Source: Spirosoma pollinicola
GTDB lineage: Bacteria; Bacteroidota; Bacteroidia; Cytophagales; Spirosomataceae
Assembly (NCBI RefSeq): GCF_002831565.1
Contig: NZ_CP025096.1
Coordinates: forward strand, 5,633,014 to 5,697,013
Length of the DNA stretch: 64,000 bases
Reading direction: 5' to 3'
Shown here: positions 25,737 to 35,364 of the stretch, piece by piece
Numbering within the stretch: position 1 is the first letter of the stretch
Layout: each line of letters starts with the position of its first letter
Notes under the pieces: generated by a model
Database searches by the model: none
Seen by the model: only the letters and a program-made list of their open reading frames with translations
Told to the model about the DNA's origin: nothing
Made by a program: the position numbers and the translations under genes

Positions 25737-27272
25737 ATGAAACGTAATTCTCTAATTTTCAGCAGTTTAACCTTTGCCGCCGTTTTGCTGACCGCTTCGT
25801 GCCAGAAGAGTTTTCTGGATGTGCCTGTGCAGGGGCAGGCAACCACCGCTACCGACCCAAATTTGGCAGTAAACCTGGTGACGGGCGTTTACAATAGTCT
25901 CTACAGTAGCGAAGCATTTGGCGGAGCCGGTGGCGATGTGCATGGCATCAGCTTCATTGCCGCCACCAATATTATCTCCGATGATGCCGATAAGGGTAGC
26001 TTCGACGGTGACCAGCCGAGCCTGAAAGATCTTGACAACTTCACGGTAACGCCAACTAACAATTTCGTTGCGGCCCTCTGGAATGGCTATTATAGTGGTA
26101 TCTCACGGGCGAATCAGGCGTTGGCAGCGTTGGAATCTGCTTCACTGGATGCCAAAACCAAGACGCAGTTGATTGGTGAGGTTCGGTTTATTCGCGGGTA
26201 TTATTACTTCAATCTTGTCCGATTTTTCGGTAAAGTGCCCAAGGTAGTCCGGGTGCCGAAAGATGCGCAGGATGCCAATACCGACCCCGCTTTTCAAACC
26301 CGCGCCCCGGTCGATACGATCTACAACGTTATCACGCAGGACTTGCAATTTGCGGCTGCCAACTTACCCCTACGCGCGCAGGCCGGTGTTGGTCATGCCA
26401 ACAAAGGAGCGGCACAGGCGTTGCTGGCCAAAACGTACCTATACCGCAAAAACTGGCAGCAGGTCCAGGCATTAACGCAGGAAGTCATCAATTCCGGTCA
26501 GTATGCACTGGTGCCCGACTACACGATCATCTGGCGGTATGCGGGCAACAACAACAGCGAATCCATTTTTGAAACCCAAAGTGGCACTTTCAACAACGGC
26601 GATATTGCCGTTGGCGGATATGCCACCTGGCAGGGGCCGCGCGTTGGTGGCAAGGGCGGCTGGACAGACCTCGGATTTGGCTTCGACACACCAAGCCAGA
26701 ATCTGGTAAACGCCTACGAACCCGGCGATAAACGGCGTGCCTCCACCATTATCACCATCGACAATAGTGGCAAACACGTAGGAACGGTGCTGTACGATGG
26801 CTTCCGCATCCCCAGCGCCGATTCGGTGCAGAGTCTGTATTACAACTACAAAGCGTATGCCAGTGAGAACAAAAACGTGGAACCGTATCTGGGCAATCGG
26901 GACCAGAAACAGAAAGACGTTCGCCTGCTCCGCTACGCCGATGTATTGCTCATGAACGCCGAAGCAAACAACGAACTGGGCCAGCCAGCCACGGCCATTA
27001 CCTATGTAAATCAGATACGCGCCCGTGCCGGGTTAGCCACTACAACGGCAAGCGCTCAGGCCGATCTCCGCAACGCGATCTGGAAAGAGCGCCGAATCGA
27101 ATTAGCGATGGAACACGACCGCTTTTTCGACCTGGTACGGCAAGGACGGGCTGCGCAGGTAATGCAGGCCGCCGGGAAGAATTTCGTTGCGGGCAAGAAT
27201 GAGTTACTGCCTGTACCGAGCCTACAAATTCAGTTGAGTGGCGGAAAACTGGACCAGAATCCGGGTTACTAG
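25737..27272 (+). CDS. RagB/SusD-type surface glycan-binding lipoprotein
   Basis: Outer membrane lipoprotein of 511 residues. The signal peptide ends in a lipobox LLTASC near residue 22. SusD features: an N-terminal FLDVPVQGQATT segment, NLVTGVYNSLYS, TPR-like helices with GEVRFIRGYYYFNLVRFFGKVP, and the C-terminal YADVLLMNAEANNELG and ERRIELAMEHDRFFDLVRQGRA blocks, ending in LDQNPGY. It caps the SusC channel and delivers glycan to it. It lies 12 bases after susC. Confidence 0.97.
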   Translation: MKRNSLIFSSLTFAAVLLTASCQKSFLDVPVQGQATTATDPNLAVNLVTGVYNSLYSSEAFGGAGGDVHGISFIAATNIISDDADKGSFDGDQPSLKDLDNFTVTPTNNFVAALWNGYYSGISRANQALAALESASLDAKTKTQLIGEVRFIRGYYYFNLVRFFGKVPKVVRVPKDAQDANTDPAFQTRAPVDTIYNVITQDLQFAAANLPLRAQAGVGHANKGAAQALLAKTYLYRKNWQQVQALTQEVINSGQYALVPDYTIIWRYAGNNNSESIFETQSGTFNNGDIAVGGYATWQGPRVGGKGGWTDLGFGFDTPSQNLVNAYEPGDKRRASTIITIDNSGKHVGTVLYDGFRIPSADSVQSLYYNYKAYASENKNVEPYLGNRDQKQKDVRLLRYADVLLMNAEANNELGQPATAITYVNQIRARAGLATTTASAQADLRNAIWKERRIELAMEHDRFFDLVRQGRAAQVMQAAGKNFVAGKNELLPVPSLQIQLSGGKLDQNPGY

Positions 27273-27284
27273 CGGTATTTTTTG

Positions 27285-27376
27285 TTTTTGTCATGCTGAG
27301 GAACGAAGCATCCTAAAGCAATTAAAATGAATTGGCTGGGAACAGTAAGCTGCTTCGTTCCTCAGCGTGACAAAAA
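27285..27376. repeat. Intergenic inverted repeat, 26-bp arms
   Basis: Arms at 27285-27310 and 27351-27376 pair with one mismatch; the arm core is GTCATGCTGAGGAACGAAGC. The outer ends are T and A runs, so it may act as a terminator after susD. The motif is of a kind I recall as widely repeated in Cytophagales genomes, but that needs a search. Confidence 0.9.
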
Positions 27377-27441
27377 ACTGTAAAGCATTTTCGATTACCA
27401 AGTTCATATAAAACCCAAGTACAATTTAAAAGCGACCAATT

Positions 27442-28338
27442 ATGAAAACGAGACAAATCACAACATGGTTAATGGCTGGTGCTGTCCTAAGCACTGTATT
27501 TACCTCATGCAAAAAAAGCGATGATACCGCTACGTTACCATCTATTGGCGGATACAATAGTTCAAACGATGTTTCTTCGTCCAATTTGCTAGCGCACTGG
27601 ACTTTCGATGGCACAAATAATGAAGCCGTTTCTGGGATGGCTCCTTCAAAAAGCAGCAATGCTTCGTTTACAACGGGTGTGAAAGGACAAGCTTTGCAAT
27701 TAAGCTCGGGCTACCTGGTGTATCCGACTATTACAGCGTTGAGTAGTGCCAGTGCTTTAGGCAGTGTAACAGTTAGTGCATGGGTTAATACAAGTAATAA
27801 TGCAACTACAGCCTCTGAAATATTCGCGCTGACAAGCCCTACTGCAACAGACTGGGGTCAAATGGTCAACCTTCTCGTTGAAACAGGTCAAAAAGCAGCT
27901 ACTATTGACACGCTGATTATACACGGATTTGTAGGGCAATATACAGCAGGAACACGGAGTGGTCAGGATAACATTAACACAGGCGATGCGGTCGATGCTG
28001 GAAATAAATTCAAGGTTGTAAAAGGGGCTGGCAAATGGACTCATGTCGTCCTGAAATATGATGGATCAGCCTCTACAATTGATATTTACGCAAACGGCGT
28101 CGTCGTATCAAATAGTAATTATAGAGTAAGAGGAACAACGGGCGCATTGGTATTCCCTACGCCAACTCAGGTGCTCATTGGTGCATTCCCAAATGTAAGC
28201 TCGGGCTTTGCGAGTTCAGCGAACCAAGTTTGGCAGGGCTTGTTTAATGGCTCCATTGATGAACTGCGGGTGTATAATAAAGCCTTGTCTGATACGGACG
28301 TAAGTTCTCTTTACCAACTCGAATTAGCAGGTCGGTAA
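27442..28338 (+). CDS. LamG/concanavalin-fold surface lipoprotein
   Basis: Lipoprotein of 298 residues. The signal peptide ends in the lipobox VFTSC near residue 23, followed by a polar linker. The mature part is a laminin-G/concanavalin A-like jelly roll: LLAHWTFDGTNNEA at the start, VTVSAWVNTS in the middle and NGSIDELRVYNKALS near the end, the classic LamG closing strand. In a polysaccharide locus this position is often occupied by an extra surface glycan-binding protein, like SusE/F, so it is probably a carbohydrate-binding partner. Binding specificity is unknown. Confidence 0.85.
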   Translation: MKTRQITTWLMAGAVLSTVFTSCKKSDDTATLPSIGGYNSSNDVSSSNLLAHWTFDGTNNEAVSGMAPSKSSNASFTTGVKGQALQLSSGYLVYPTITALSSASALGSVTVSAWVNTSNNATTASEIFALTSPTATDWGQMVNLLVETGQKAATIDTLIIHGFVGQYTAGTRSGQDNINTGDAVDAGNKFKVVKGAGKWTHVVLKYDGSASTIDIYANGVVVSNSNYRVRGTTGALVFPTPTQVLIGAFPNVSSGFASSANQVWQGLFNGSIDELRVYNKALSDTDVSSLYQLELAGR

Positions 28339-28412
28339 CCCATAGTGAAGTAAAAAACCAGGGGCTGTTTTCGTTGGAGAACAGCCCCTATTCTCAACGT
28401 GCTGAAAATATA

Positions 28413-30080
28413 ATGACCCATTCAAAATTAATACTCTTTCTCCTCCTGGGTGTTGTGGGCGTAGCCTGCAAATCGAAGCAGGACGTTGAACCCCCGGAAA
28501 CGTTTTATTACCGGACATTGCAGGTAAATGGCCAATCGTCGGCCAGTATGAGCTTCCGAAATGTCAGCGTAAAACCGGTTATTACGGTTTCGTTTACAGC
28601 TCCGGTTCAGAAAGAATCGGCGTCGATGTCCATTAAACTCACGCAGAAGAACAATGCTGCGTCAGTACCCTTATCATTCACGTTTTCGGGCAGCGATACA
28701 ATCGTTACGCTAACACCCCAAACGACACTTGCTCCCTTGACGGCCTACCAGATTGAGGTATCCCCTACCCTGGTATCGCAACGCAATACTGCGTTAAACT
28801 CAACCATCACGGCCAGCCTACTCACCGTTATTGACAGCACCGACAAGTTTCCGCGTATCAGCGATTCACTCTTGCTCGACCTGGTGCAAAAACAAACCTT
28901 TAAATACTTCTGGGACTTCGGACACCCGGTTTCGGGGATGGCCCGCGAACGGAATTCATCGGGCGATGTCGTTACCTCGGGGGGGACAGGCTTCGGTATT
29001 ATGGCCGTTCTGGTAGCCGCCAACCGGAACTTCATTACCCGTCAGGATGGATTGACCCGGCTCACCAAAATCACCAGCTTCTTAACCAACAACGCCAAAC
29101 GCTATCACGGCGCTTTTCCGCACTGGCTCAATGGCGCAACGGGGGCCACGATTCCGTTTAGTGCCAAAGATGACGGAGCTGATCTGGTCGAAACGTCTTA
29201 CCTCATGCAGGGGCTGCTAACCGCCCGGCAGTATTTTAACAGCCCAACCAACGCCGACGAAATCGCCCTGCGAAAGTCGATCAATGATCTCTGGAACGGC
29301 GTCGAATGGAACTGGTTTACCAAGAGCGGCACCGAAACGAATCTGTATTGGCACTGGTCCCCCAACTACAACTGGGACATGAACATGCCCATTCGGGGCT
29401 GGAACGAAGCCCTTATTACCTACGTGCTGGCCGCATCGTCGAACACCAGCGCGATTCCGAAAACCGTTTACGACAACAGTTGGGCACAAAATGGGAAGAT
29501 GGCAAACGGCAACAGTTACTACGGTATCAAGCTGCCCCTAGGACCAGCCTATGGCGGACCGCTTTTCTTCTCGCAATACTCATTTCTGGGTATCAATCCA
29601 CACAATTTAACTGATACCTACGCCGATTACTGGCAACAGAATACGGCCCATTCGCTGATCAATTACACCTATTGCAAAACCAACCCAAAACAATTCGTCG
29701 GGTATAGTGCCGATAGCTGGGGGCTCACTGCCAGCGATGAACAAAACGGCTATTCGGCCCACGAACCCAACAACGACAACGGCACAATTTCGCCAACAGC
29801 CGCCCTTTCGTCCATGCCGTACACGCCTACCGAGTCGATGCAGGCGCTCCGGTTTTTCTATTATAAACTGGGCGATAAACTTTGGAAAGATCAGGGTTTT
29901 GTTGACGCGTTCAACCTAACCAACGTCTGGTTTGCTGACTCCTATCTGGCTATTGATCAGGGCCCCATTATTGTCATGATCGAAAACCAGCGCTCGCAAT
30001 TATTATGGAAATTATTCATGAGTTGCCCCGAAGTAAAAAAGGGAATGACAAACCTGGGTTTCCAAAGCCCGAACCTATAA
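28413..30080 (+). CDS. GH144-like (PF10091 glycoamylase-fold) lipoprotein
   Basis: Protein of 555 residues. The ATG at 28413 gives a lipoprotein signal (LLLGVVGVACK); the ATG at 28374 adds 13 residues without sense. An Ig-like domain of about 120 residues is followed by an (alpha/alpha)6 catalytic domain: QKQTFKYFWDFGHP, GTGFGIMAVLVAANR, HGAFPHWLNG, DDGADLVETSYLMQGLL, YWHWSPNYNWDMNMPIRGWNEALI, YGGPLFFSQYSFLGI and AIDQGPIIVMIENQRS. These blocks are those of PF10091, which includes GH144 endo-beta-1,2-glucanases. It lies in the SusCD locus and is followed by a second member of the fold. Beta-1,2-glucan as substrate is inference. Confidence 0.85.
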   Translation: MTHSKLILFLLLGVVGVACKSKQDVEPPETFYYRTLQVNGQSSASMSFRNVSVKPVITVSFTAPVQKESASMSIKLTQKNNAASVPLSFTFSGSDTIVTLTPQTTLAPLTAYQIEVSPTLVSQRNTALNSTITASLLTVIDSTDKFPRISDSLLLDLVQKQTFKYFWDFGHPVSGMARERNSSGDVVTSGGTGFGIMAVLVAANRNFITRQDGLTRLTKITSFLTNNAKRYHGAFPHWLNGATGATIPFSAKDDGADLVETSYLMQGLLTARQYFNSPTNADEIALRKSINDLWNGVEWNWFTKSGTETNLYWHWSPNYNWDMNMPIRGWNEALITYVLAASSNTSAIPKTVYDNSWAQNGKMANGNSYYGIKLPLGPAYGGPLFFSQYSFLGINPHNLTDTYADYWQQNTAHSLINYTYCKTNPKQFVGYSADSWGLTASDEQNGYSAHEPNNDNGTISPTAALSSMPYTPTESMQALRFFYYKLGDKLWKDQGFVDAFNLTNVWFADSYLAIDQGPIIVMIENQRSQLLWKLFMSCPEVKKGMTNLGFQSPNL

Positions 30081-30091
30081 GTAGCGCGGTG

Positions 30092-30176
30092 TAGCGCGGA
30101 CGTCTCGTCCGCATAGCCGAAATCTAAAATTAATACCAGCTAAGCGTCTTGCTATGCGGACGAGACGTCCGCGCTA
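30092..30176. repeat. Intergenic inverted repeat, 26-bp perfect arms
   Basis: Arms at 30092-30117 and 30151-30176 are exact reverse complements; the core is GCGGACGTCTCGTCCGC, itself palindromic. The right arm ends 8 bases before the ATG at 30185. Confidence 0.92.
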
Positions 30177-30184
30177 TAATCTGT

Positions 30185-31570
30185 ATGAAAACCTTACTTC
30201 TCCTCCTCCTCACAATAAGCGTTGGCGTTGCCCAACCCAGGCCATACACGTTCACGAAGGCAGATAACGCCTTTCTGGACAGTCTGCAACACGACACCTT
30301 CCGGTTTTTCTGGGAAACAGCGAACCCCGCTAACGGCCTCGTTCCCGACCGGGGGCCAACGCCCGCATTTGCCAGTATTGCCGCCGTTGGGTTTGGTCTG
30401 ACGTCCTACCTCGTAGGTGTTGAGCGGGGTTACATTACACGCAGCCAGGCCGCCGATCGGACGGTGAAAACATTGCGATTTTTCGCGAAGGCTCCCCAGG
30501 CGGAGAAAACAACGGGGGTGACTGGCTACAAGGGGTTTTTCTACCATTTTCTGGACATGAAAACCGGCGAGCGCTTTAAACAGGTCGAGCTTTCCACCAT
30601 CGACACGGCTCTGTTACTGGGCGGCATTCTGAGTGCACAGTCCTATTTCGATAAGAATACCCCTATTGAAATGGAGATCAGACAGCTGGCCGAGCAGATT
30701 TATGGACGTGTCGACTGGACGTGGATTCAGGCGCGACGGCCGTTTGTATCTATGGGCTGGCATCCCGAAAAAGGTTTTATAGACGCCGACTGGAAGGGGT
30801 ATAACGAAGCCATGCTGCTTTATGTGCTGGCTCTTGGCTCTCCCACGCACCCGGTCAATGCCGATGTGTGGCCCGCCTGGACAAAAAGTTATAATTGGGC
30901 GGCTCCCCACTGGGCTAATTTTCGGGCGCAACCCCACGTAAACTTCGACCCGTTATTTGGGCACCAATACTCGCACGTATGGATTGATTTTCGGGGTATC
31001 AAAGACGCCTACATGACCAGCAAGGGATTCGATTATGCCGAAAACTCGCGCCGGGCCACGTACGCCAACCGGGGATACTGTTCCGCGAACCCGGCAAAAT
31101 GGCAGGGTTACAGTTCGACAATCTGGGGCCTGACCGCCTGCGATGGACCAAAGGACACAACGGTAGCCGGTCGAATTTTTTTCTCTTATCGCGCACGGGG
31201 TGCGGCCATCCAGCAAGTTGTGGACGATGGCACCATTGCCCCCACGGCGGCAGGTGGTTCAATAGCTTTCGCTCCCGAAATATGCCTGCCTGCCCTGCGT
31301 GCCATGAAGTCGAAATACGGGGCTAAGCTTTATGGGAAATACGGCTTCCTCGATGCCTTCAACCCAACCTATCGCTACCCCTCGGCTTTCGCGAATGGCT
31401 CCACCGCTACCGGTTGGTTCGACAGAGACTACCTCGGTATCGACCAGGGACCTATTTTGCTCATGGCCGAAAACGCCCGGACCAATTTCGTCTGGAATCT
31501 GATGAAGCGAAACCCGCACATTCGCAAAGGTCTGGAACGGGCAGGCTTTACGGGTGGCTGGCTGAAGTAG
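30185..31570 (+). CDS. Second GH144-like (PF10091) secreted enzyme
   Basis: Protein of 461 residues with a signal peptide (MKTLLLLLLTISVGVAQ) from the ATG at 30185; an upstream ATG at 30149 lies in the hairpin. No Ig-like domain is present. The catalytic domain has LQHDTFRFFWETANP, FASIAAVGFGLTSYLVGVERG, YKGFFYHFLDM, LSTIDTALLLGGIL, GYNEAMLLYVLALGSP, FGHQYSHVWIDFRG and LGIDQGPILLMAENAR. It is a distant paralogue of the previous gene: the HWSPNYNWDMN block is replaced by GWHPEKGFIDADW. The pair may split polymer cleavage and oligosaccharide trimming; this is inference. Confidence 0.85.
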   Translation: MKTLLLLLLTISVGVAQPRPYTFTKADNAFLDSLQHDTFRFFWETANPANGLVPDRGPTPAFASIAAVGFGLTSYLVGVERGYITRSQAADRTVKTLRFFAKAPQAEKTTGVTGYKGFFYHFLDMKTGERFKQVELSTIDTALLLGGILSAQSYFDKNTPIEMEIRQLAEQIYGRVDWTWIQARRPFVSMGWHPEKGFIDADWKGYNEAMLLYVLALGSPTHPVNADVWPAWTKSYNWAAPHWANFRAQPHVNFDPLFGHQYSHVWIDFRGIKDAYMTSKGFDYAENSRRATYANRGYCSANPAKWQGYSSTIWGLTACDGPKDTTVAGRIFFSYRARGAAIQQVVDDGTIAPTAAGGSIAFAPEICLPALRAMKSKYGAKLYGKYGFLDAFNPTYRYPSAFANGSTATGWFDRDYLGIDQGPILLMAENARTNFVWNLMKRNPHIRKGLERAGFTGGWLK

Positions 31571-31584
31571 GACGAAAATATACC

Positions 31585-33105
31585 CTACCGTGTTTTATTT
31601 CTCAACACAATCAACGGCAGGTGCATATCCCAGGTCGGTTTCAGCCCCTCCTGAATGATAAACGTTTTTGCGAAATTCCCCAGCACGATATCCGGGTCGC
31701 CGTCATGGTCCCAGTCGTTCACGTCCATGCAAATCCAGCGTCCATAGCTGTTGATAGGTAAAGCATGTGGCCGAAACTGTAAGGATTTTTCCTGCTCGAA
31801 ATACAGGCAACTTTCGGAGGGATCATTTTTAAAATCGGCAAAGAACGCAATGGTCGCAATGTCCAGGTCGCCATCCTGATCGAAATCCGTGGCGATGGCT
31901 TTGGTGCAGCCATTGAGAGGATAGAAATAGGCCTGTTTGTAACGAAAATCGCCCTCGTTGAGGTAAATATATAGCCCGTGATACGGTTTCATCACCTTCG
32001 AATAATCGCTGTTATCGCCACAGGTGTACAGAATATCCAGCTTTCCGTCCTTATTGAAATCAACTAATTGAAAACTGGTAGAGCCATATACCGATGGAAA
32101 CCGCAGGAGATTCCGCTCCGTAAACCCGCCCTTTTTATCATTCAGAAATAGCCAGATTCCCTCATCGGCATGGGCAAACAGGACGATCATGTCCGGCCAG
32201 CCATCAGCATTAAAATCGCCAACGGTGGCTTCACTTGCTCCGGCAACTTCTTTGATTGGCAACTGGACAAACCGATGATTCGGCTGTTGTTTCAACCAGT
32301 ACAGTCCTCCCTTATTGTGACCGAATCCACAAACGACCCAATCCATCAATCCGTCTTTATTGAAGTCGGCAGACACCGATTGCAGCGGCCGGGGCAAATC
32401 TGTCGCCAAAGCCAATGAATCGCTAGCACGCTGGCCATTCATGGCTAATGAAATCACCTCTCCTTTTGAAATATCAGCCGCCCGCATGGTTCCCAGAATG
32501 GTGAACAGACCTCGCTCATTACCCTTTCCGTCTCGGGAAAAGGACGCATTCACAGCCGCCGAATGAAGCTGTTTGAACAAGGTAGGTTTCAACGTTTGAT
32601 CCCATCGGGTTATGTCGCTCCGAAGGGCGTCGCTGGAATAAAGCTGATGACTAACAGTATCCATCGCCACCATAGTCGTCATAGCGATTTGGCTTGTATC
32701 GAGTTGGGGTTTTTCGAGCGCAAACAAGGCCCAGTCTTTTACCGCAGCCTCCGGCTTTTCGGCGGGTTCCAGTTTGTCCGGTGCCAGCGTTTGGTAATAA
32801 GCGATTAGTTTCTGCCATTTGTCAAATGTGATAGCCGCTTTCGATCCGGCATAATATAAACCTCCGGGATACACCTCCAGCCCGAGATTGGGCGCCATAG
32901 CGGGCAGCACGTGCTTCACCCACGTTTCTTTGTCCAGTAGCTCGGGCGCTGGAACAACGTGGCAAGCCGCGCAATGCTTTTGCGCGAGTTGTTTCCCTTC
33001 GGCAATAAGCGGGTCGTTATCACTCCCCGACTGGCAACTGCCAATGAATATGGCAAGCGTGGCAACGGCAAGAAAACAGGTGTAGTATTGAGAAAGGGAG
33101 GTCAT
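31585..33105 (-). CDS. Lipoprotein with c-type haem motif and FG-GAP/VCBS repeats
   Basis: Protein of 506 residues. A lipobox IGSC (Cys24) is followed by a short cytochrome-c-like region with CAACH (Cys45, Cys48, His49) and a possible axial Met in HVLPAMAPN. The rest is a beta-propeller of FG-GAP/VCBS repeats with calcium-like loops: DFNKDGLMDWV, DFNADGWPDMI, DFNKDGKLDIL, DFDQDGDLDIA and DWDHDGDPDIV. It is convergent with the GH144-like gene, only 14 bases apart. Proteins of this layout occur next to Bacteroidetes sugar genes, but I know no established role. Electron transfer to or from a surface oxidoreductase is conceivable. Confidence 0.8.
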   Translation of the reverse strand: MTSLSQYYTCFLAVATLAIFIGSCQSGSDNDPLIAEGKQLAQKHCAACHVVPAPELLDKETWVKHVLPAMAPNLGLEVYPGGLYYAGSKAAITFDKWQKLIAYYQTLAPDKLEPAEKPEAAVKDWALFALEKPQLDTSQIAMTTMVAMDTVSHQLYSSDALRSDITRWDQTLKPTLFKQLHSAAVNASFSRDGKGNERGLFTILGTMRAADISKGEVISLAMNGQRASDSLALATDLPRPLQSVSADFNKDGLMDWVVCGFGHNKGGLYWLKQQPNHRFVQLPIKEVAGASEATVGDFNADGWPDMIVLFAHADEGIWLFLNDKKGGFTERNLLRFPSVYGSTSFQLVDFNKDGKLDILYTCGDNSDYSKVMKPYHGLYIYLNEGDFRYKQAYFYPLNGCTKAIATDFDQDGDLDIATIAFFADFKNDPSESCLYFEQEKSLQFRPHALPINSYGRWICMDVNDWDHDGDPDIVLGNFAKTFIIQEGLKPTWDMHLPLIVLRNKTR

Positions 33106-33122
33106 TGCACGTAGTGCTCACT

Positions 33123-33190
33123 GTCTGGGTCAATCTCCAGATTGGCCCTGTTATTAACAATAATGGGCCAATCTGGAGATTGGCCCAGAC
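33123..33190. repeat. Intergenic inverted repeat, 26-bp arms
   Basis: Arms at 33123-33148 and 33165-33190 pair with one mismatch; the core is CAATCTCCAGATTGG. The element lies between the oligopeptidase B stop (33196) and the FG-GAP gene start (33105), both on the minus strand, with 5 bases to the oligopeptidase stop. Confidence 0.92.
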
Positions 33191-33195
33191 AAAAC

Positions 33196-35364
33196 CTATT
33201 GCCGCTCCCCCACCAGATTCAGCATAAACGCATATTCTAACGCGATTTCCTTTAACGCCTGGAAACGGCCCGATGCGCCACCGTGGCCCGCTTCCATATT
33301 CGTATGAAGTAAGAGTTGGTTGTTATCGGTTTTCAGGGTGCGGAGCTTGGCTACCCATTTGGCAGGCTCCCAATACTGCACCTGCGAATCGTGCAGGCCC
33401 GTGGTTACGAGCATGTTTGGATACGCTTTCTTTTCGACGTTATCGTAAGGCGAATATGACAGCATATAGTCGTAATACTCCTTATTTTTCGGATTGCCCC
33501 ACTCTTCAAATTCGCCCGTGGTGAGGGGAATACTTTCATCCAGCATGGTCGTTACGACATCCACAAAAGGCACAGCCGCCACCACACCCCGATAAAGCTG
33601 CGGTGCCTGATTAATAACCGCGCCCATAAGCAACCCACCTGCACTGCCGCCCATCGCAAAAAGCTTGTCGGTACTCGTGTATTTGTGCTTGATGAGGTAG
33701 TCCGATACGTCTACGAAGTCATTGAAGGTGTTTTTCTTTTTCAGCATCTTACCGTCTTCGTACCAGTGGCGACCCATTTCCTGTCCCCCGCGAATGTGCG
33801 CAATGGCAAAAATAAAGCCCCTGTCAAGCAAACTCAGTCGAGTAGAACTAAAGCCGGGATCGGTGGAGTACCCGTATGAGCCATACGAATATTGAAGCAA
33901 GGGAGCCGACCCATCCAGCTTTGTACCTTTCCGATAAACCAGCGAAACGGGCACTTTCACGCCATCGCGGGCGGTGGCATAGAACCGCTCGGATACGTAG
34001 TTGTTTTTGTCAAAGCCGCCCAACACCTCCTGCTGTTTTTTGAGCGTTTTCTCCTTCGTATCCATGTTATAATCGAAGGTTGAGCTGGGTGTTGTGAGTG
34101 AGGAATAACTATACCTTAGTACGTTTGTATTGAAATCGGGATTATAGCCTATTCCCGCAACGTAAGCCGGTTCGCCAAAATTGAGGTATTCGTCGGCTTT
34201 AGCCGGATCGCCGGACCGTTGCTGTTTGATAACCCGAATCTTCGTTAATCCTGCCTGACGTTCGCCCAGCACCAGGTGATTCGCGAATACGTCCATGTTT
34301 TCCAGATACACATCCGGCCGATGGGCAATCACCTCTTTCCAGGCGTTGCGGTCGGTCATTGCCTCTCCTCCCTTTGTTTTAGGGGAAGAGCTGGAGTAAT
34401 TATCCGGCACTTCCATCAACCGGAAGTTTTCGGCTTTCCAGTTCGTGCGGATGTAGAACTTGTCCTTGTAGTGAACAATGTCGTACTCGTGCCCTTTCTG
34501 GCGGGGTAGAAACGTAACGAACTCGCCCAGTGGTTTACTGGCTTCCAACAGCCGGTATTCTGTAGCGACGCCATTATGGTCGGAACCGATGGTTATGTAT
34601 TTCTTTGACTTCGAGCGACCCAGACCCATGTAAAACTGGTTGTCTTTCTCTTCGTACACCAAAACGTCGGCTTTTGGATCACTACCCAATACGTGTCGAT
34701 AGACCTGATAACCCAACAGCGTTTGAGGGTCTTTTTTGATATAGAACAGCGTCTTGTTATCCGTTGCCCACGCAAAACTGCCCGCTTCGGTATTGGGGAT
34801 TGCTTCGGGGTAGAGCTTGCCCGTTTTCAGGTTTTTCACCCGAAGCGTGTACAGCCGCCGACTTACAGTATCTTCTCCGAAAATAGCTAATTCGTCGTTG
34901 TCCGACACTTCAAAACCACCGATCTGGTAATAGTTATGGCCTTTTGCCATCGCATTTCCGTCGAACATGATTTCTTCGGTGCCTTCCAGCGACCCCTTCT
35001 TTCGGCAATAAATTGGGTACTCGCCCCCCGTTATAAACCGTGTATAGTAGTAGTAAGCCCCTTCTTTGTAGGGCACCGATTCGTCCTGCTGTTTAATGCG
35101 CCCCTTCATTTCTTCAAACAGCTTGGTTTGCAAGTCTTTGACAGGAGCCAGCACCTTGTCCAGATACGCGTTTTCGTCGTTCAGGTACTTGATAACCACT
35201 GGATTTTCGCGTTCGTTGAGGTAGTAATAATTGTCGGTTCGTTTATGACCGTTCGTAATCAGATCTTTGGGTTTGACAGCCGCCTTGGGCGGAGTTATCG
35301 GTTGTGCCTGGGTCATGCTGTAGAGCGTGAGAGATGTAATGAAAAGAAGACAAATCCGTTTCAT
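33196..35364 (-). CDS. Oligopeptidase B, S9 family, exported
   Basis: Serine peptidase of 722 residues; the prolyl oligopeptidase family member that cleaves after Arg or Lys in short peptides. The ATG at 35364 gives a signal peptide (ending SMTQAQ); the upstream ATG at 35394 would extend it with a basic leader. Order: N-terminal substrate propeller (HKRTDNYYYLNERENP start), then the alpha/beta hydrolase domain with YSYGSYGYS, the nucleophile in MGGSAGGLLMGAV, VPFVDVVTTMLD and LPLT-like SIPLTTGEFEEWGNP, typical for the oligopeptidase B branch, the Asp in GLHDSQVQYWEP and the His in AGHGGASGR. It stands alone and is divergent from DUF3431. Confidence 0.93.
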   Translation of the reverse strand: MKRICLLFITSLTLYSMTQAQPITPPKAAVKPKDLITNGHKRTDNYYYLNERENPVVIKYLNDENAYLDKVLAPVKDLQTKLFEEMKGRIKQQDESVPYKEGAYYYYTRFITGGEYPIYCRKKGSLEGTEEIMFDGNAMAKGHNYYQIGGFEVSDNDELAIFGEDTVSRRLYTLRVKNLKTGKLYPEAIPNTEAGSFAWATDNKTLFYIKKDPQTLLGYQVYRHVLGSDPKADVLVYEEKDNQFYMGLGRSKSKKYITIGSDHNGVATEYRLLEASKPLGEFVTFLPRQKGHEYDIVHYKDKFYIRTNWKAENFRLMEVPDNYSSSSPKTKGGEAMTDRNAWKEVIAHRPDVYLENMDVFANHLVLGERQAGLTKIRVIKQQRSGDPAKADEYLNFGEPAYVAGIGYNPDFNTNVLRYSYSSLTTPSSTFDYNMDTKEKTLKKQQEVLGGFDKNNYVSERFYATARDGVKVPVSLVYRKGTKLDGSAPLLQYSYGSYGYSTDPGFSSTRLSLLDRGFIFAIAHIRGGQEMGRHWYEDGKMLKKKNTFNDFVDVSDYLIKHKYTSTDKLFAMGGSAGGLLMGAVINQAPQLYRGVVAAVPFVDVVTTMLDESIPLTTGEFEEWGNPKNKEYYDYMLSYSPYDNVEKKAYPNMLVTTGLHDSQVQYWEPAKWVAKLRTLKTDNNQLLLHTNMEAGHGGASGRFQALKEIALEYAFMLNLVGERQ

